Below, in pieces: positions 51,328 through 60,587 of a stretch of 64,000 nt of DNA (the stretch's first letter is position 1; the number at the start of each line of letters is the position of its first letter). The position numbers and the translations under genes are program-made. Origin of the DNA: Polluticoccus soli (GTDB lineage: Bacteria > Bacteroidota > Bacteroidia > Chitinophagales > Chitinophagaceae); contig NZ_JARJHT010000001.1 of assembly GCF_029269745.1 (NCBI RefSeq), positions 1,922,001-1,986,000 on the forward strand, given 5' to 3'. Below the pieces are notes generated by a model. It was not told the DNA's origin and did not search any database. It worked only from the letters and a program-made list of their open reading frames with translations.

Positions 51328-51401
51328 CCTTTTTATGGAAAATATTTTGTTAAGGAAAGTACCGGGTAATGGTTGAAAGATGCGCTGTTGACTGAAATAG
51401 A

Positions 51402-51409
51402 TACCTTTG
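51402..51409 (+). promoter_or_regulatory. Promoter core of the FAD dehydrogenase gene
   Basis: TACCTTTG ends four bases before ATG 51414, the shortest core-to-start distance in the window; the message is likely leaderless. Confidence 0.5.
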
Positions 51410-51413
51410 TATC

Positions 51414-52820
51414 ATGGATTTCAGAAAGATATCTGAGCAGGACATTGCTTATTTCCGTTCTGTAGGCGGCATCAAGAATATTTTTACTGACAATGAGAAT
51501 TTGACCGTTGCCGCATCAGACCAAACGGAAGACCTGCATTATTTGCCCGAGGTAGTATTGCAGCCGGAAACCGTGGAGGCCGTAAGCGCCATCATGCGTT
51601 ACTGCAATGAGCACCGCCTGCCTGTAACCCCGCGGGGTGCAGGAACTGGCCTGAGTGGAGGTGCTTTGCCAGTATTTGGTGGCGTGGTGCTCGATATGAA
51701 GCGGTTCAATAAAATACTGAACGTTGACAAACGCAATCTACAGGTTGTTGTAGAACCCGGCGTGATAACACAGGAATTGCAGGACCATGTGAAAGCTGAG
51801 GGACTGATGTATCCTCCCGATCCCGCGAGTAAAGGTTCGTGCTTTATAGGTGGTAATGTCTCTGAAAATTCTGGCGGCCCACGAGCTGTGAAATATGGTG
51901 TGGTGAAAGACTATGTGCTCAACCTTGAAGTAGTGATGCCCAATGGCGATGTGATGTGGACCGGCGCTAATGTTTTGAAAAATGCAACCGGTTACAATCT
52001 TACACAGCTCATCGTGGGTAGCGAAGGTACACTGGCCGTCATCACTAAAATCGTTTTGAAACTGATTCCGGCTGTAAAGCATGACTTGCTGATGCTTGTT
52101 CCCTTTCGGTCTGCCATCGACGCGTGCGCTGCAGTGAATGCTATTTTCATGGCTGGATATCTGCCGTCGGCGTTGGAGTTTATGGAAAGAGATGCGATAG
52201 AGTGGTCTATGAAATACGTTGAATCGGCAGGTATTTCGCTGCCCGAGGATATACAGGCACACCTGTTGATAGAAGTAGATGGCAATAATCTCGATCAGCT
52301 GTATAAAGAAATGGAAGCGATAGCAGAAGTAGTGCAGCAATTCGACATCGATGAAATATTATTTGCCGACAGCCATGAGCAAAAGCAAATGTTATGGACC
52401 TTGAGGCGTAAAGTAGGCGAAGCTGTAAAGGCCAATTCCATCTACAAGGAAGAAGATACCGTTGTGCCACGCGCAGAATTACCCGAACTGCTACGCGTCA
52501 TCAAAGAGATCGGCAAGGAGTATGGATTCCATTCTGTGTGTTACGGACATGCCGGCGATGGCAATCTGCACGTCAACATAGTAAAGGGAGACATGAGCGA
52601 TGATGACTGGAATAACAAGTTGACTGAAGGTATCCGGAAACTATTTAAAGAAGTGGTGCGAATGGGAGGCACGATTTCCGGTGAACACGGAATTGGCCTG
52701 GTGCAGAAGAACTATATGGATATTGCCTTCAATGCCGCGCAAATGCAACTGATGAAAGAGATCAAAAAAGTGTTCGATCCTAATGGCATTTTGAACCCCG
52801 GAAAGATATTTGCAGCCTGA
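51414..52820 (+). CDS. FAD-linked 2-hydroxyacid dehydrogenase (GlcD/D-lactate type)
   Basis: The 468-residue protein is a PCMH-type flavoprotein. The FAD-binding region has LPVTPRGAGTGLSGGALPVFGGVVLDMKRFNKIL, PDPASKGSCFIGGNVSENSGG and LTQLIVGSEGTLAVIT. The C-terminal domain has CYGHAGDGNLHVNI and the closing GGTISGEHGIGLVQKNYM and DPNGILNPGKIF. The family oxidises glycolate, D-lactate or D-2-hydroxyglutarate; the substrate cannot be read here. No CCG iron-sulfur subunit is adjacent. Confidence 0.92.
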   Translation: MDFRKISEQDIAYFRSVGGIKNIFTDNENLTVAASDQTEDLHYLPEVVLQPETVEAVSAIMRYCNEHRLPVTPRGAGTGLSGGALPVFGGVVLDMKRFNKILNVDKRNLQVVVEPGVITQELQDHVKAEGLMYPPDPASKGSCFIGGNVSENSGGPRAVKYGVVKDYVLNLEVVMPNGDVMWTGANVLKNATGYNLTQLIVGSEGTLAVITKIVLKLIPAVKHDLLMLVPFRSAIDACAAVNAIFMAGYLPSALEFMERDAIEWSMKYVESAGISLPEDIQAHLLIEVDGNNLDQLYKEMEAIAEVVQQFDIDEILFADSHEQKQMLWTLRRKVGEAVKANSIYKEEDTVVPRAELPELLRVIKEIGKEYGFHSVCYGHAGDGNLHVNIVKGDMSDDDWNNKLTEGIRKLFKEVVRMGGTISGEHGIGLVQKNYMDIAFNAAQMQLMKEIKKVFDPNGILNPGKIFAA

Positions 52821-52915
52821 TTTTAAGAGAACTTTTACAGTTTTATAAAACCTTTGGCAGAAAGGACTCAAAACATGCATAGATTAATGCATAACTTCGC
52901 ATGAGATTGTTTTTT

Positions 52916-53560
52916 ATGAAGAAATTACTGTTGATCGTATTTTTTATACCGCTGGCGTTAAGTGCAATGGCGCAGGATACCGTGTACAGCAGTAGCGGAA
53001 AACCGATCAGCCAATACAGGCTGAAGGAACAGGAGAGAGAACAGGCGCGTGGTTTCGACAAGAATAAACTGATCTTCGGTGGTGGATTTACGTTTGGGGC
53101 GTCTGGTGGACTGCTGGTAGCAGGTTTATCCCCTGTCGTAGGATACAGAATAACTGATAATTTTTCTGCGGGAATAGGACTGAGTTACACATACTATCAG
53201 CAGAAACTTGCTTATTCCAACAGGTCTGGCGGAACAAGCATTTACAAGTTTAAAACCTCTTTCTATACCGGAAGTCTTTGGGCGCGATATCTCATCTGGC
53301 AAAACGTATTTGTTCACGCAGAACCGCAAATATCAAGCTGGCAGCGGGTTACCCGCGATCCATACCTGGATCCTAACGGTCAGGTGCAGGTTGAAAGAGA
53401 GCAAGTGCTTGGGCCAGCTCTTTACCTGGGTGGAGGGATCAGGCAGCCACTTAGCGAGCGCATGTCGTTTGTTGGAATGGCCTTGTATGACGTGCTCGGC
53501 AATAAAAATAACCCTTATAACAGATTCGATATCCGCTTCGGCGTGAATGTCGGCTTTTAA
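52916..53560 (+). CDS. Outer-membrane beta-barrel protein, 214 aa
   Basis: A signal peptide (KKLLLIVFFIPLALSAMAQ) is followed by a short charged region (QYRLKEQEREQARGFDKNK) and barrel strands: LIFGGGFTFGASGGLLVAGLSPVVGYRI, FSAGIGLSYTYYQQKLAY, and a closing RFDIRFGVNVGF with terminal Phe. This ending suits insertion by the BAM complex. ATG 52916 is chosen over 52901 because TAACTTCG (52891-52898), a near-consensus promoter core, lies too close to the latter. No function is assigned. Confidence 0.8.
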   Translation: MKKLLLIVFFIPLALSAMAQDTVYSSSGKPISQYRLKEQEREQARGFDKNKLIFGGGFTFGASGGLLVAGLSPVVGYRITDNFSAGIGLSYTYYQQKLAYSNRSGGTSIYKFKTSFYTGSLWARYLIWQNVFVHAEPQISSWQRVTRDPYLDPNGQVQVEREQVLGPALYLGGGIRQPLSERMSFVGMALYDVLGNKNNPYNRFDIRFGVNVGF

Positions 53561-53580
53561 TACGGTTTTCCTAACATATG

Positions 53581-53610
53581 TTGAGAGCTTTTTCCAGGGA
53601 AAGCTCTCAA
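53581..53610 (+). terminator. Terminator after the barrel protein gene
   Basis: TTGAGAGCTTT and AAAGCTCTCAA form a perfect 11-bp stem with an 8-base loop and are followed by TTTATTT. Confidence 0.75.
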
Positions 53611-53629
53611 TTTATTTATATTCACATTT

Positions 53630-55099
53630 ATGGGATCAGCAGTTTTGCTCTACATAGTACTGGCTTATTTTGCTTTGCTGTTAAGCATTGCCTTTTATAC
53701 CTCTCGCAATTCCAACAATGAATCCTTTTTCATCGGTAACCGCAATAGTAAATGGTGGGTAGTTGCCTTTGGTATGATCGGTACCTCACTGTCTGGAATG
53801 ACGTTTATTTCCGTACCCGGTACTGTTGGCAAATCAGGCTTTGATTATTTCCAGGTGGTGATAGGGTATTGGATCGGATACTTTGCCGTCGCATTTATCT
53901 TGTTGCCCATTTATTATAATCTGCGGTTAACTTCTATCTATTCCTACCTGGATAAACGTTTGGGAATAATCGCTTACAAAACGGGAGCTCTATTTTTTAT
54001 CCTGTCGCGCACATTGGGTGCCACACTCCGCCTTTACCTTGTGATAAAGGTCCTGGAGCTCTTCGTCCTGGAGGACATGGGTATTCCGTTCGAAATAACA
54101 TCGGTTCTTATACTCGCATTGATATTGCTCTACACCTACCGTGGCGGCGTGAAGACAATTGTTTGGACAGACACGCTGCAAACTACTTTCATGTTATTAG
54201 GGCTGATAGTGTGCGTGGTCTACATTATGAACTCTCTGCACCTGGACCTCAGCGGAACCTGGGCGGCTATGCAGGAGAAGGGATATTCAAAAATGATTCA
54301 TACAGACCCGCTGGCGCCCAACTTTTTCCTGAAACAAATACTCGGTGGCGCTTTTATCACTATTGCTATGACCGGTCTTGACCAGGAAATGATGCAGAAG
54401 AATATCAGCGTGAGCAACCTGAAAGACTCCCAGAAAAACATGATCACCTTCTGCTTTACACTGCTGGTGGTGAATTTTATTTTCCTTTTGCTGGGCGGAT
54501 TGTTGTACTTGTATGCAGATGCTAACGGAATTACTGCTACCGGAGATGATCTATTTCCGACGATTGCTGTAAAAAGTGGGTTGCCCTTCTTTATCACAGT
54601 GTGTTTCTTGATAGGACTCGTTTCGGCGCTGTTCCCAAGTGCAGATGGTGCGTTAACAGCCTTGACGTCTTCGTTCTGCATCGACATTCTGGGTATGAAA
54701 AGAAGGACAGACTGGGATGAAAAACAAAAAGCACGTGTACGCCTCATCGTACACAATGTGATGGCTATAATTTTCCTGGGGTGTGTATTCTTCTTCAGAG
54801 AGGTGGATAATGGATCTTTGATCCAGACCCTGCTGGTGGTAGCGGGATATACGTATGGCCCGCTATTGGCGCTGTTTGTTTTCGGGATATTCACCAAGCG
54901 AAAATTGATAGACGGCGCTATACCAGTGGTATGCCTGCTGGCGCCTATAGTATGTTATGTATTAAAGCAGCACGATAAACAATGGCTAAACGGTTATGCC
55001 ATCGGCACAGAACTGCTAATAATAAACGCTTCATTGACCTTTTTGCTACTATTTTTGTGCTCAAAGAAGGGAAATGCAGTAGAATTGACCGCTGATTAA
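53630..55099 (+). CDS. Sodium:solute symporter
   Basis: A 489-residue SSS-family transporter with about 13 spans. Recognisable are NESFFIGNRNSKWWVVAFGMIGTSLSGMTFISVPG near the start and the core YRGGVKTIVWTDTLQTTFML, TGLDQEMMQKNISV and LFPSADGALTALTSSFCID. It imports a small solute with sodium; the substrate (sugar, amino acid or other) is not predictable. It is the first gene of a five-gene unit, with the next start two bases after its stop. Confidence 0.92.
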   Translation: MGSAVLLYIVLAYFALLLSIAFYTSRNSNNESFFIGNRNSKWWVVAFGMIGTSLSGMTFISVPGTVGKSGFDYFQVVIGYWIGYFAVAFILLPIYYNLRLTSIYSYLDKRLGIIAYKTGALFFILSRTLGATLRLYLVIKVLELFVLEDMGIPFEITSVLILALILLYTYRGGVKTIVWTDTLQTTFMLLGLIVCVVYIMNSLHLDLSGTWAAMQEKGYSKMIHTDPLAPNFFLKQILGGAFITIAMTGLDQEMMQKNISVSNLKDSQKNMITFCFTLLVVNFIFLLLGGLLYLYADANGITATGDDLFPTIAVKSGLPFFITVCFLIGLVSALFPSADGALTALTSSFCIDILGMKRRTDWDEKQKARVRLIVHNVMAIIFLGCVFFFREVDNGSLIQTLLVVAGYTYGPLLALFVFGIFTKRKLIDGAIPVVCLLAPIVCYVLKQHDKQWLNGYAIGTELLIINASLTFLLLFLCSKKGNAVELTAD

Positions 55100-55101
55100 T
55101 T

Positions 55102-55800
55102 ATGAAAGAAAAATTAACCAAGATAAAACTCCGCGACTGGACAGAGACAAGAGCTCACTCCAGCTGGCAGGTGTTCAAGATAATGGCGGAGTTTGTACAA
55201 GGCTTTGAGACGCTAGCCAAGATCGGACCGTGTATCTCTATTTTCGGCTCTGCCAGAACTAAGCCTGGTACAAAATATTATGAGCTGACCGTTGACGTGG
55301 CCAGGCGTTTGGCAGACGAAGGTTTTGGTGTGATCACAGGAGGCGGCCCCGGTATTATGGAGGCCGGTAACAAAGGTGCGAACCTTGCCGGCGGCCGATC
55401 CGTGGGACTAAATATCGAATTGCCATTTGAGCAACATAACAACCCATATATTGACGCAGATAAAACTATCAATTTTGACTACTTCTTTGTTCGCAAAGTA
55501 ATGTTCGCCAAATACTCGCAGGGCTTTATCATGATGCCCGGCGGATGGGGAACGATGGATGAATTCTTTGAAGTAGCCACATTGATACAGACACGTAAGT
55601 TCACCCAAACGCCAATGATCTGTATGGGATCGAGCTATTGGAATGGCCTGTTCGACTGGATGCGTGAAACAATGCTGGAGGTAGAGGGTAACATTAGCCC
55701 GGGCGATCTGGATATGATTAAGATATTTGATACGGCCGATGAAGTAGTAGCTTATTTGCACGAGTTCTATTCACACAACAAGCTGCAGCCTAATTTCTAA
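55102..55800 (+). CDS. LOG-family nucleoside 5'-monophosphate phosphoribohydrolase (TIGR00730)
   Basis: The 232-residue Rossmann-like protein carries both family signatures: GGGPGIMEAGNKGA and MPGGWGTMDEFFE (the PGGxGTxxE motif). LOG proteins cut the base from cytokinin-type or other nucleoside monophosphates; in bacteria the usual substrate is often AMP-like and uncertain. It is tightly packed with the symporter gene before it and the O-methyltransferase after it (two-base gaps). The presence of HPRT in the same unit suggests a purine salvage link. Confidence 0.9.
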   Translation: MKEKLTKIKLRDWTETRAHSSWQVFKIMAEFVQGFETLAKIGPCISIFGSARTKPGTKYYELTVDVARRLADEGFGVITGGGPGIMEAGNKGANLAGGRSVGLNIELPFEQHNNPYIDADKTINFDYFFVRKVMFAKYSQGFIMMPGGWGTMDEFFEVATLIQTRKFTQTPMICMGSSYWNGLFDWMRETMLEVEGNISPGDLDMIKIFDTADEVVAYLHEFYSHNKLQPNF

Positions 55801-55802
55801 TT

Positions 55803-56456
55803 ATGACGCAATTGTTTTTGCCGGTTGCTATTAATGACTACGCCGAGGCTTATACCACCCCGGAAACAGCTGCTTTGGCCTCTTTGAATCGTGAAACAAA
55901 TGTGAAAGTTGAACTGCCGGTAATGCTTTCAGGGCATTTGCAGGGCGGCCTGTTACAAATGTTTAGCCATATGATCAAGCCAAGGCGTGTATTGGAGATC
56001 GGAACATATACCGGTTATTCGGCTATATGCCTGGCGCAGGGGCTGACCGACGATGGTATTTTGCACACCATTGACATCAATGAGGAACTGGAAGAGATGT
56101 GTTTTCGTTATTTTTGCAAAGTAGGATTAGAGCAAAAAATAGTTCAGCATATAGGCAAAGCGGCGCAGATCATACCGGAGCTGGAAGGACAATTTGACCT
56201 GGTTTTTATTGATGCTGATAAGCAGAATTATAGCCTGTATTACGACCTGGTTTTTGATCGCGTACCTGTGGGAGGATATATTTTAGCGGATAACGTGTTG
56301 TATGATGGAGAGGTGATAAACCCCGCCAACGAGCAAAGTAAGAATGCGCGCGCCATTCATGCCTTTAACGAAAAGGTGAAGAACGATAAGAGGATTGAAC
56401 ATGTACTCTTGCCTGTGCGGGATGGAATAATGATCGTTAGAAAAACAACTGACTAA
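55803..56456 (+). CDS. Class I O-methyltransferase (caffeoyl-CoA OMT type)
   Basis: A 217-residue SAM enzyme: RRVLEIGTYTGYSAICLAQGL (motif I), HTIDINEELEEM, FDLVFIDADKQNYSLYYDLV (metal-binding aspartate) and GGYILADNVLYDGEV. These match the cation-dependent O-methyltransferase family, whose bacterial members methylate catechols and also, as TrmR, tRNA wobble uridines. The substrate is not defined by the sequence. It is the third gene of the five-gene unit. Confidence 0.9.
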   Translation: MTQLFLPVAINDYAEAYTTPETAALASLNRETNVKVELPVMLSGHLQGGLLQMFSHMIKPRRVLEIGTYTGYSAICLAQGLTDDGILHTIDINEELEEMCFRYFCKVGLEQKIVQHIGKAAQIIPELEGQFDLVFIDADKQNYSLYYDLVFDRVPVGGYILADNVLYDGEVINPANEQSKNARAIHAFNEKVKNDKRIEHVLLPVRDGIMIVRKTTD

Positions 56457-56471
56457 CCTAATAATTTATAT

Positions 56472-58313
56472 ATGCTGAAGATCCGGATCGTGAGCATCGC
56501 ATCGATGCTGCTTCTAAGTACAGGGATATACGCACAAGGAGATTATGCCACACGTGCGAAAGTTTACGTAGAGCAATTTAGAGATCTTGCGATCGCTGAA
56601 CAAAAGCGCAGCGGTGTACCAGCAGCCATCACACTGGCACAAGGTATTCACGAAACAAGCGCTGGTAGCAGCGAACTGGCTACGAACGCCAATAACCACT
56701 TCGGCATTAAATGTAAGAAGAGCTGGCAGGGCGAGAAATATACATACACTGACGATGCCCCCAATGAGTGTTTCAGAAAATATGGTTCTCCGATAGAATC
56801 ATATAAAGATCACTCAGATTATCTCGCCAGTCAGCCACGCTACGCTTCGCTCTTTAAGCTCTCTCCTACAGATTATTTTTCATGGGCTGTTGGCTTAAAA
56901 CAGGCAGGCTATGCAACCAATCCACGTTATGCCCAGGTGCTCATAAAGTTGATCGAAGACTTTAAACTGCAGGAATATACCTACGCAGCGCTTGATAACC
57001 GGCTGCAAGAAAAAGTTGTAGCTGAAGTAGTACCTACAGAAGATGCCGTGCCGCAGCGAGAAGCGAAACCCGTTCATAACAAAGAGGACGTATGGGCAAA
57101 ACAATCTGGCAATATTAAGATAGCAGAATTAGCCCCGGAGCCTACAGCAGTAGTTGTGGAACAACCCGAGAGCTTTCCGCCGTACGGTCAGTTGGTGAAG
57201 GTGAATGGGCTGAGAGCTGTTTATGCTAAGAAGGGCGATATGCCGCTTGAATACGCGATCACTCACAACATACGTTATGAACGCATACTCGAAATAAATG
57301 AGATCCCTGACAAACCTCTGCAAGGCGACATGTATCTCTATCTGGAACGTAAGCGTTTCAAAGGTCTTAAGCCGGCGCACACCGTAAAGGCCGGAGAGAC
57401 ACTCGCAAAGATCGCGCAGTATGAAGGTATACAGCAAAAATACCTGCGTACGTTCAATCATTTGCTCGATGGCGAAGAACCTGCTGAGGGTGAAGCGTTG
57501 CATTTGCAGGATTATGCTATTGCTAAACCGAAGCTGAGAGGTGCTGTAGTAGCAAAGGCTGTTGTTCCCCAAACGCCAGCTAAAGTTGAGGAGGTGGTAG
57601 AACGGACGCCAGAATCGCCGGAAGTGGTTGCTGAAGTAGACAATGCAATTCCAACAACACATTCAAAAGTTGAGCGCGTTGCACAGCCTCAACCTGAACC
57701 GCAATATGTGGCTACCGGAAACACGCCAACAGGTAAACCTGATGTTCAGTATGCGGCAGTTAAGGAAGCCGTTGTTGTCGAGCAACCCAAAGAAATGGGT
57801 CCTGTTCCAACCCAGGAAGTTGCGAAGCCAAGTGAACCAGTTGTGGCTGCAGAACCTGCTGGAGCTATGCCTCCTGCACCGGGCGATGCACCTGACGAAG
57901 ACAGAGAAGAAGAGCCTGCTACAGTTAATCCTCCAATAAATATTGCAAACGAAAAAGCCGTAGAGGAGGAGATCGCCCAAACAAAAACGAAAAAGCAGCA
58001 ACAGGAAGAAGAGCCACAAGATGAGTTGGCAGCGCTCAAAGCGAAGTTTGACAAAGTAGTTTATGCACCTAAATCAACACCAGCAGCTGAACCACAAACT
58101 GAGTCTAAAGTTGAAGAGCCAACATCATCATCTCCAGTGAAGGAAGATGCTCAGCCTATAGCAAATGGGGCACGATTTTACGTAGTGAAGAAAGGCGATA
58201 CCGCTTTTGGAATAGCCAAGCGAAATAATATTACCGTAAAAGAGCTGATGGATTGGAACACCCTGAGCTTCGAAGGCATCAAGGTTGGCCAGAAGCTGCG
58301 TGTAAAACCATAA
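56472..58313 (+). CDS. Exported glucosaminidase with LysM domains
   Basis: A signal peptide (about residues 1-21, ending YAQG) leads to a glucosaminidase domain (about residues 28-165: AAITLAQGIHETSAGSSELATNANNHFGIKC) that cleaves the peptidoglycan glycan chain. Two LysM-like modules follow (about residues 240-350, including HTVKAGETLAKIAQYEGI), then a long Pro/Glu/Val-rich disordered region (about residues 360-560), and a clear C-terminal LysM (FYVVKKGDTAFGIAKRNNITVKELMDWN). 613 aa. Fourth gene of the unit; 1 base separates its stop from hpt. Confidence 0.93.
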   Translation: MLKIRIVSIASMLLLSTGIYAQGDYATRAKVYVEQFRDLAIAEQKRSGVPAAITLAQGIHETSAGSSELATNANNHFGIKCKKSWQGEKYTYTDDAPNECFRKYGSPIESYKDHSDYLASQPRYASLFKLSPTDYFSWAVGLKQAGYATNPRYAQVLIKLIEDFKLQEYTYAALDNRLQEKVVAEVVPTEDAVPQREAKPVHNKEDVWAKQSGNIKIAELAPEPTAVVVEQPESFPPYGQLVKVNGLRAVYAKKGDMPLEYAITHNIRYERILEINEIPDKPLQGDMYLYLERKRFKGLKPAHTVKAGETLAKIAQYEGIQQKYLRTFNHLLDGEEPAEGEALHLQDYAIAKPKLRGAVVAKAVVPQTPAKVEEVVERTPESPEVVAEVDNAIPTTHSKVERVAQPQPEPQYVATGNTPTGKPDVQYAAVKEAVVVEQPKEMGPVPTQEVAKPSEPVVAAEPAGAMPPAPGDAPDEDREEEPATVNPPINIANEKAVEEEIAQTKTKKQQQEEEPQDELAALKAKFDKVVYAPKSTPAAEPQTESKVEEPTSSSPVKEDAQPIANGARFYVVKKGDTAFGIAKRNNITVKELMDWNTLSFEGIKVGQKLRVKP

Positions 58314-58314
58314 C

Positions 58315-58854
58315 ATGCAAAAGATACAGGTACACGATAAATGGTTTGAACCTTACATCTCGAAGGAAAAGATCTCTGCTCGTGTAGCCGATGTTGCAAC
58401 GCAGATCAGTATTGAACTGGACGGGCTAAATCCCTTGTGTATTGGCATCCTCAATGGCTCTTTCATATTTGCTGCTGATCTGTTTCGTTCTCTTTCAATC
58501 GACGCGGAGATATCTTTTATTAAACTGGCGTCTTATAAAGGCACGTCGTCAACGGGTAGCATCGTTACTGCTATAGGCCTTGATGAGAATCTATACGATA
58601 GGCATATCATTATCATAGAAGACATCATCGACACTGGCAAAACACTGAGCGCGTTTCTTCCAGAGATCATTCAACGCCACCCTGCATCAATACGCATCGC
58701 TGCATTCCTGACTAAGCCAGAAGCATTGCAGCATGATATACACGCAGACTTTGTTGCTTTTGAAATACCTGATCGTTTTGTAGTGGGTTACGGCCTCGAC
58801 TATGACGGCTTGGGAAGAAACCTGCCTGAACTCTACATTCTTTCCGAGGAATAG
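58315..58854 (+). CDS. hpt: Hypoxanthine phosphoribosyltransferase
   Basis: The 179-residue protein has the PRPP-binding loop HIIIIEDIIDTGKTLSAFL, the early CIGILNGSFIFAADLFRSL and the C-terminal FEIPDRFVVGYGLDYDGLGRNLPELYIL. It converts hypoxanthine (and guanine) plus PRPP to the nucleotide in purine salvage. Its start is one base past the glucosaminidase stop. The 3' end overlaps convergent mqnD by 22 bases. Confidence 0.95.
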   Translation: MQKIQVHDKWFEPYISKEKISARVADVATQISIELDGLNPLCIGILNGSFIFAADLFRSLSIDAEISFIKLASYKGTSSTGSIVTAIGLDENLYDRHIIIIEDIIDTGKTLSAFLPEIIQRHPASIRIAAFLTKPEALQHDIHADFVAFEIPDRFVVGYGLDYDGLGRNLPELYILSEE

Positions 58855-59675
58855 AAGATCGACTCCGGCATTTTATCAATGATGCCGGCTTCTACCGCTT
58901 TTTCAAACAGCGTATTGATCGCTTGCCTGCCATCAATTCCCAGATCATCCGTGTATTCGTTTACATACAGCTTAATGTGCTTGCGCATCACGTCTTCATC
59001 CATTTCCTGCGCATTGTTCGTTACAAATTCACTCAGCCCAGGATAACAATTCCAAGAATAAGCTAGGCTGCGTTGTATGATATCATCAACCAATGCACAC
59101 ACTTCCGGAGAGAAATTTCGTTTGATGACGATGCCACCCAATGGTATAGCCGCATGCATATTCTGCTCCCACCAATCACCAAGGTCGGCTAGTTTTAACA
59201 AACCCTTCTGTTGGTAGGTAAACCTGCTTTCGTGAATGATGAGCCCCGCGTCATATTTACCGTTGAGTACAGCCTCTTCGATCTCGCTGAAGACGATCTC
59301 TTCTTTATTCCTGGCTTTGGGGTAGGCTAGTGATAGCAAAAGATTAGCTGTTGTGTTTACACCGGGTATCGCAATCCGCATGTCTGCGATCTCGGCAGTA
59401 TTGGCATTGGGTGCCGTTATTAGCAGAGGTCCAACACCTTTACCGAGTGCACTACCGCTGTGCAGTAGCGCATACTTGTCAACCGTATGTAAAAACGCAT
59501 TGTAGCTGAGCTTGGTAACGTCGAGCTTGCCTTCGGCAGCCCATCGGTTTAGCGTCTCCACGTCTTCCAGAACATACTCAAACTCAAGTCCTTTCGTATC
59601 GATCTTTCCATTGATCATGGCATCGAATATGAACGTATCGTTGGGGCAGGGACTAAAGCCGATGGTCAGTTTCAT
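58833..59675 (-). CDS. mqnD: 1,4-dihydroxy-6-naphthoate synthase (futalosine pathway)
   Basis: MqnD converts cyclic dehypoxanthine futalosine into 1,4-dihydroxy-6-naphthoate on the alternative route to menaquinone. The 280-residue sequence starts KLTIGFSPCPNDTFIFDAMINGKID and has the family segments DVTKLSYNAFLHTVDKYALLHSGSALGKGVGPLLI and AGLIIHESRFTYQQKGL. Other mqn genes are not in the window. Its presence implies menaquinone is the respiratory quinone. Convergent overlap with hpt at the 3' end. Confidence 0.95.
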   Translation of the reverse strand: MKLTIGFSPCPNDTFIFDAMINGKIDTKGLEFEYVLEDVETLNRWAAEGKLDVTKLSYNAFLHTVDKYALLHSGSALGKGVGPLLITAPNANTAEIADMRIAIPGVNTTANLLLSLAYPKARNKEEIVFSEIEEAVLNGKYDAGLIIHESRFTYQQKGLLKLADLGDWWEQNMHAAIPLGGIVIKRNFSPEVCALVDDIIQRSLAYSWNCYPGLSEFVTNNAQEMDEDVMRKHIKLYVNEYTDDLGIDGRQAINTLFEKAVEAGIIDKMPESIFYSSERM

Positions 59676-59840
59676 GCATGCAAGTTAGACCAACCATGCC
59701 GATCTCTTAATACCTTTTAACAATAATGTTATCTGTCAATTATCTTATTGTTACTGGCATGTTTTTTACACCTGCAATAAATGAAAAGAAGAATGGATTA
59801 AAAGGCATTGATATTGAACATTTGACGAAATTGATGATGT

Positions 59841-60584
59841 ATGGCAATGACAGAAGAACAAAAGGCGAAAGCCCAGGCTTTCTATACGGAAGCGCTTGGG
59901 TTGCTCAACGAAAGCGGCGTGGATTACTTATTAGGTGGTGGATTTGCAATGTTTCATTACACTAGGATATACCGGGATACTAAGGACCTGGATATATTTT
60001 GTAAAGCGAGCGACTGTCCCAAGGTCATTAAGTTTTTTGCCGAGCGCGGATACAAGACGACCTTGCATGATGCCCGATGGATAGCGAAGGTCTTTAAGGA
60101 TGAGCATTATATCGACATCATCTACGATACGGTGAACAACATCTGTACTGTTGACGACTCCTGGTTTGAGCACGCGGAAACAGGCGAGTTTGCTAATATG
60201 CCCGTTAAGTTCATTTCCGCCGAAGACTTGGTATGGTGCAAATGCTATGTACAAAACCGTGAGCGTTATGATGGTGCTGATATCAATCACATACTGCTGA
60301 AGTATGGTAAGCATATGGATTGGAAACGCTTGCTGAACAGGGTAGACCGGCACTGGCAACTCTTACTATCGCACCTGGTGATGTTCCAGTTCGTTTATCC
60401 GTCAGAGTACCAGGATATAATACCAAGATGGTTGTTTGAAGAACTGCTGAGCCGAGCGAAGGACCAATATGAACTGCCATCAGCGCAAGAGCGTGTATGC
60501 CGTGGCCCGATTGTTGACAACACACAGTATTGTGTTGATATTAAAGAGTGGAATTACAAATCGTGTACTATAATGACGATCTAA
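59841..60584 (+). CDS. Nucleotidyltransferase-fold protein
   Basis: The 247-residue protein has a minimal nucleotidyltransferase core: GVDYLLGGGFAMFHYTRIYRDTKDLDIF (GG motif and DxD metal pair) with a third acidic position in YIDIIYD. The C-terminal half is helical. A second in-frame ATG lies at 59847. It is followed after three bases by a metallophosphoesterase gene, so the two form an operon. Families with this fold transfer AMP or other nucleotides to proteins, RNA or drugs; the target is unknown. An inverted repeat (TAACAATAA/TTATTGTTA) lies about 100 bases upstream. Confidence 0.85.
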   Translation: MAMTEEQKAKAQAFYTEALGLLNESGVDYLLGGGFAMFHYTRIYRDTKDLDIFCKASDCPKVIKFFAERGYKTTLHDARWIAKVFKDEHYIDIIYDTVNNICTVDDSWFEHAETGEFANMPVKFISAEDLVWCKCYVQNRERYDGADINHILLKYGKHMDWKRLLNRVDRHWQLLLSHLVMFQFVYPSEYQDIIPRWLFEELLSRAKDQYELPSAQERVCRGPIVDNTQYCVDIKEWNYKSCTIMTI

Positions 60585-60587
60585 CCA

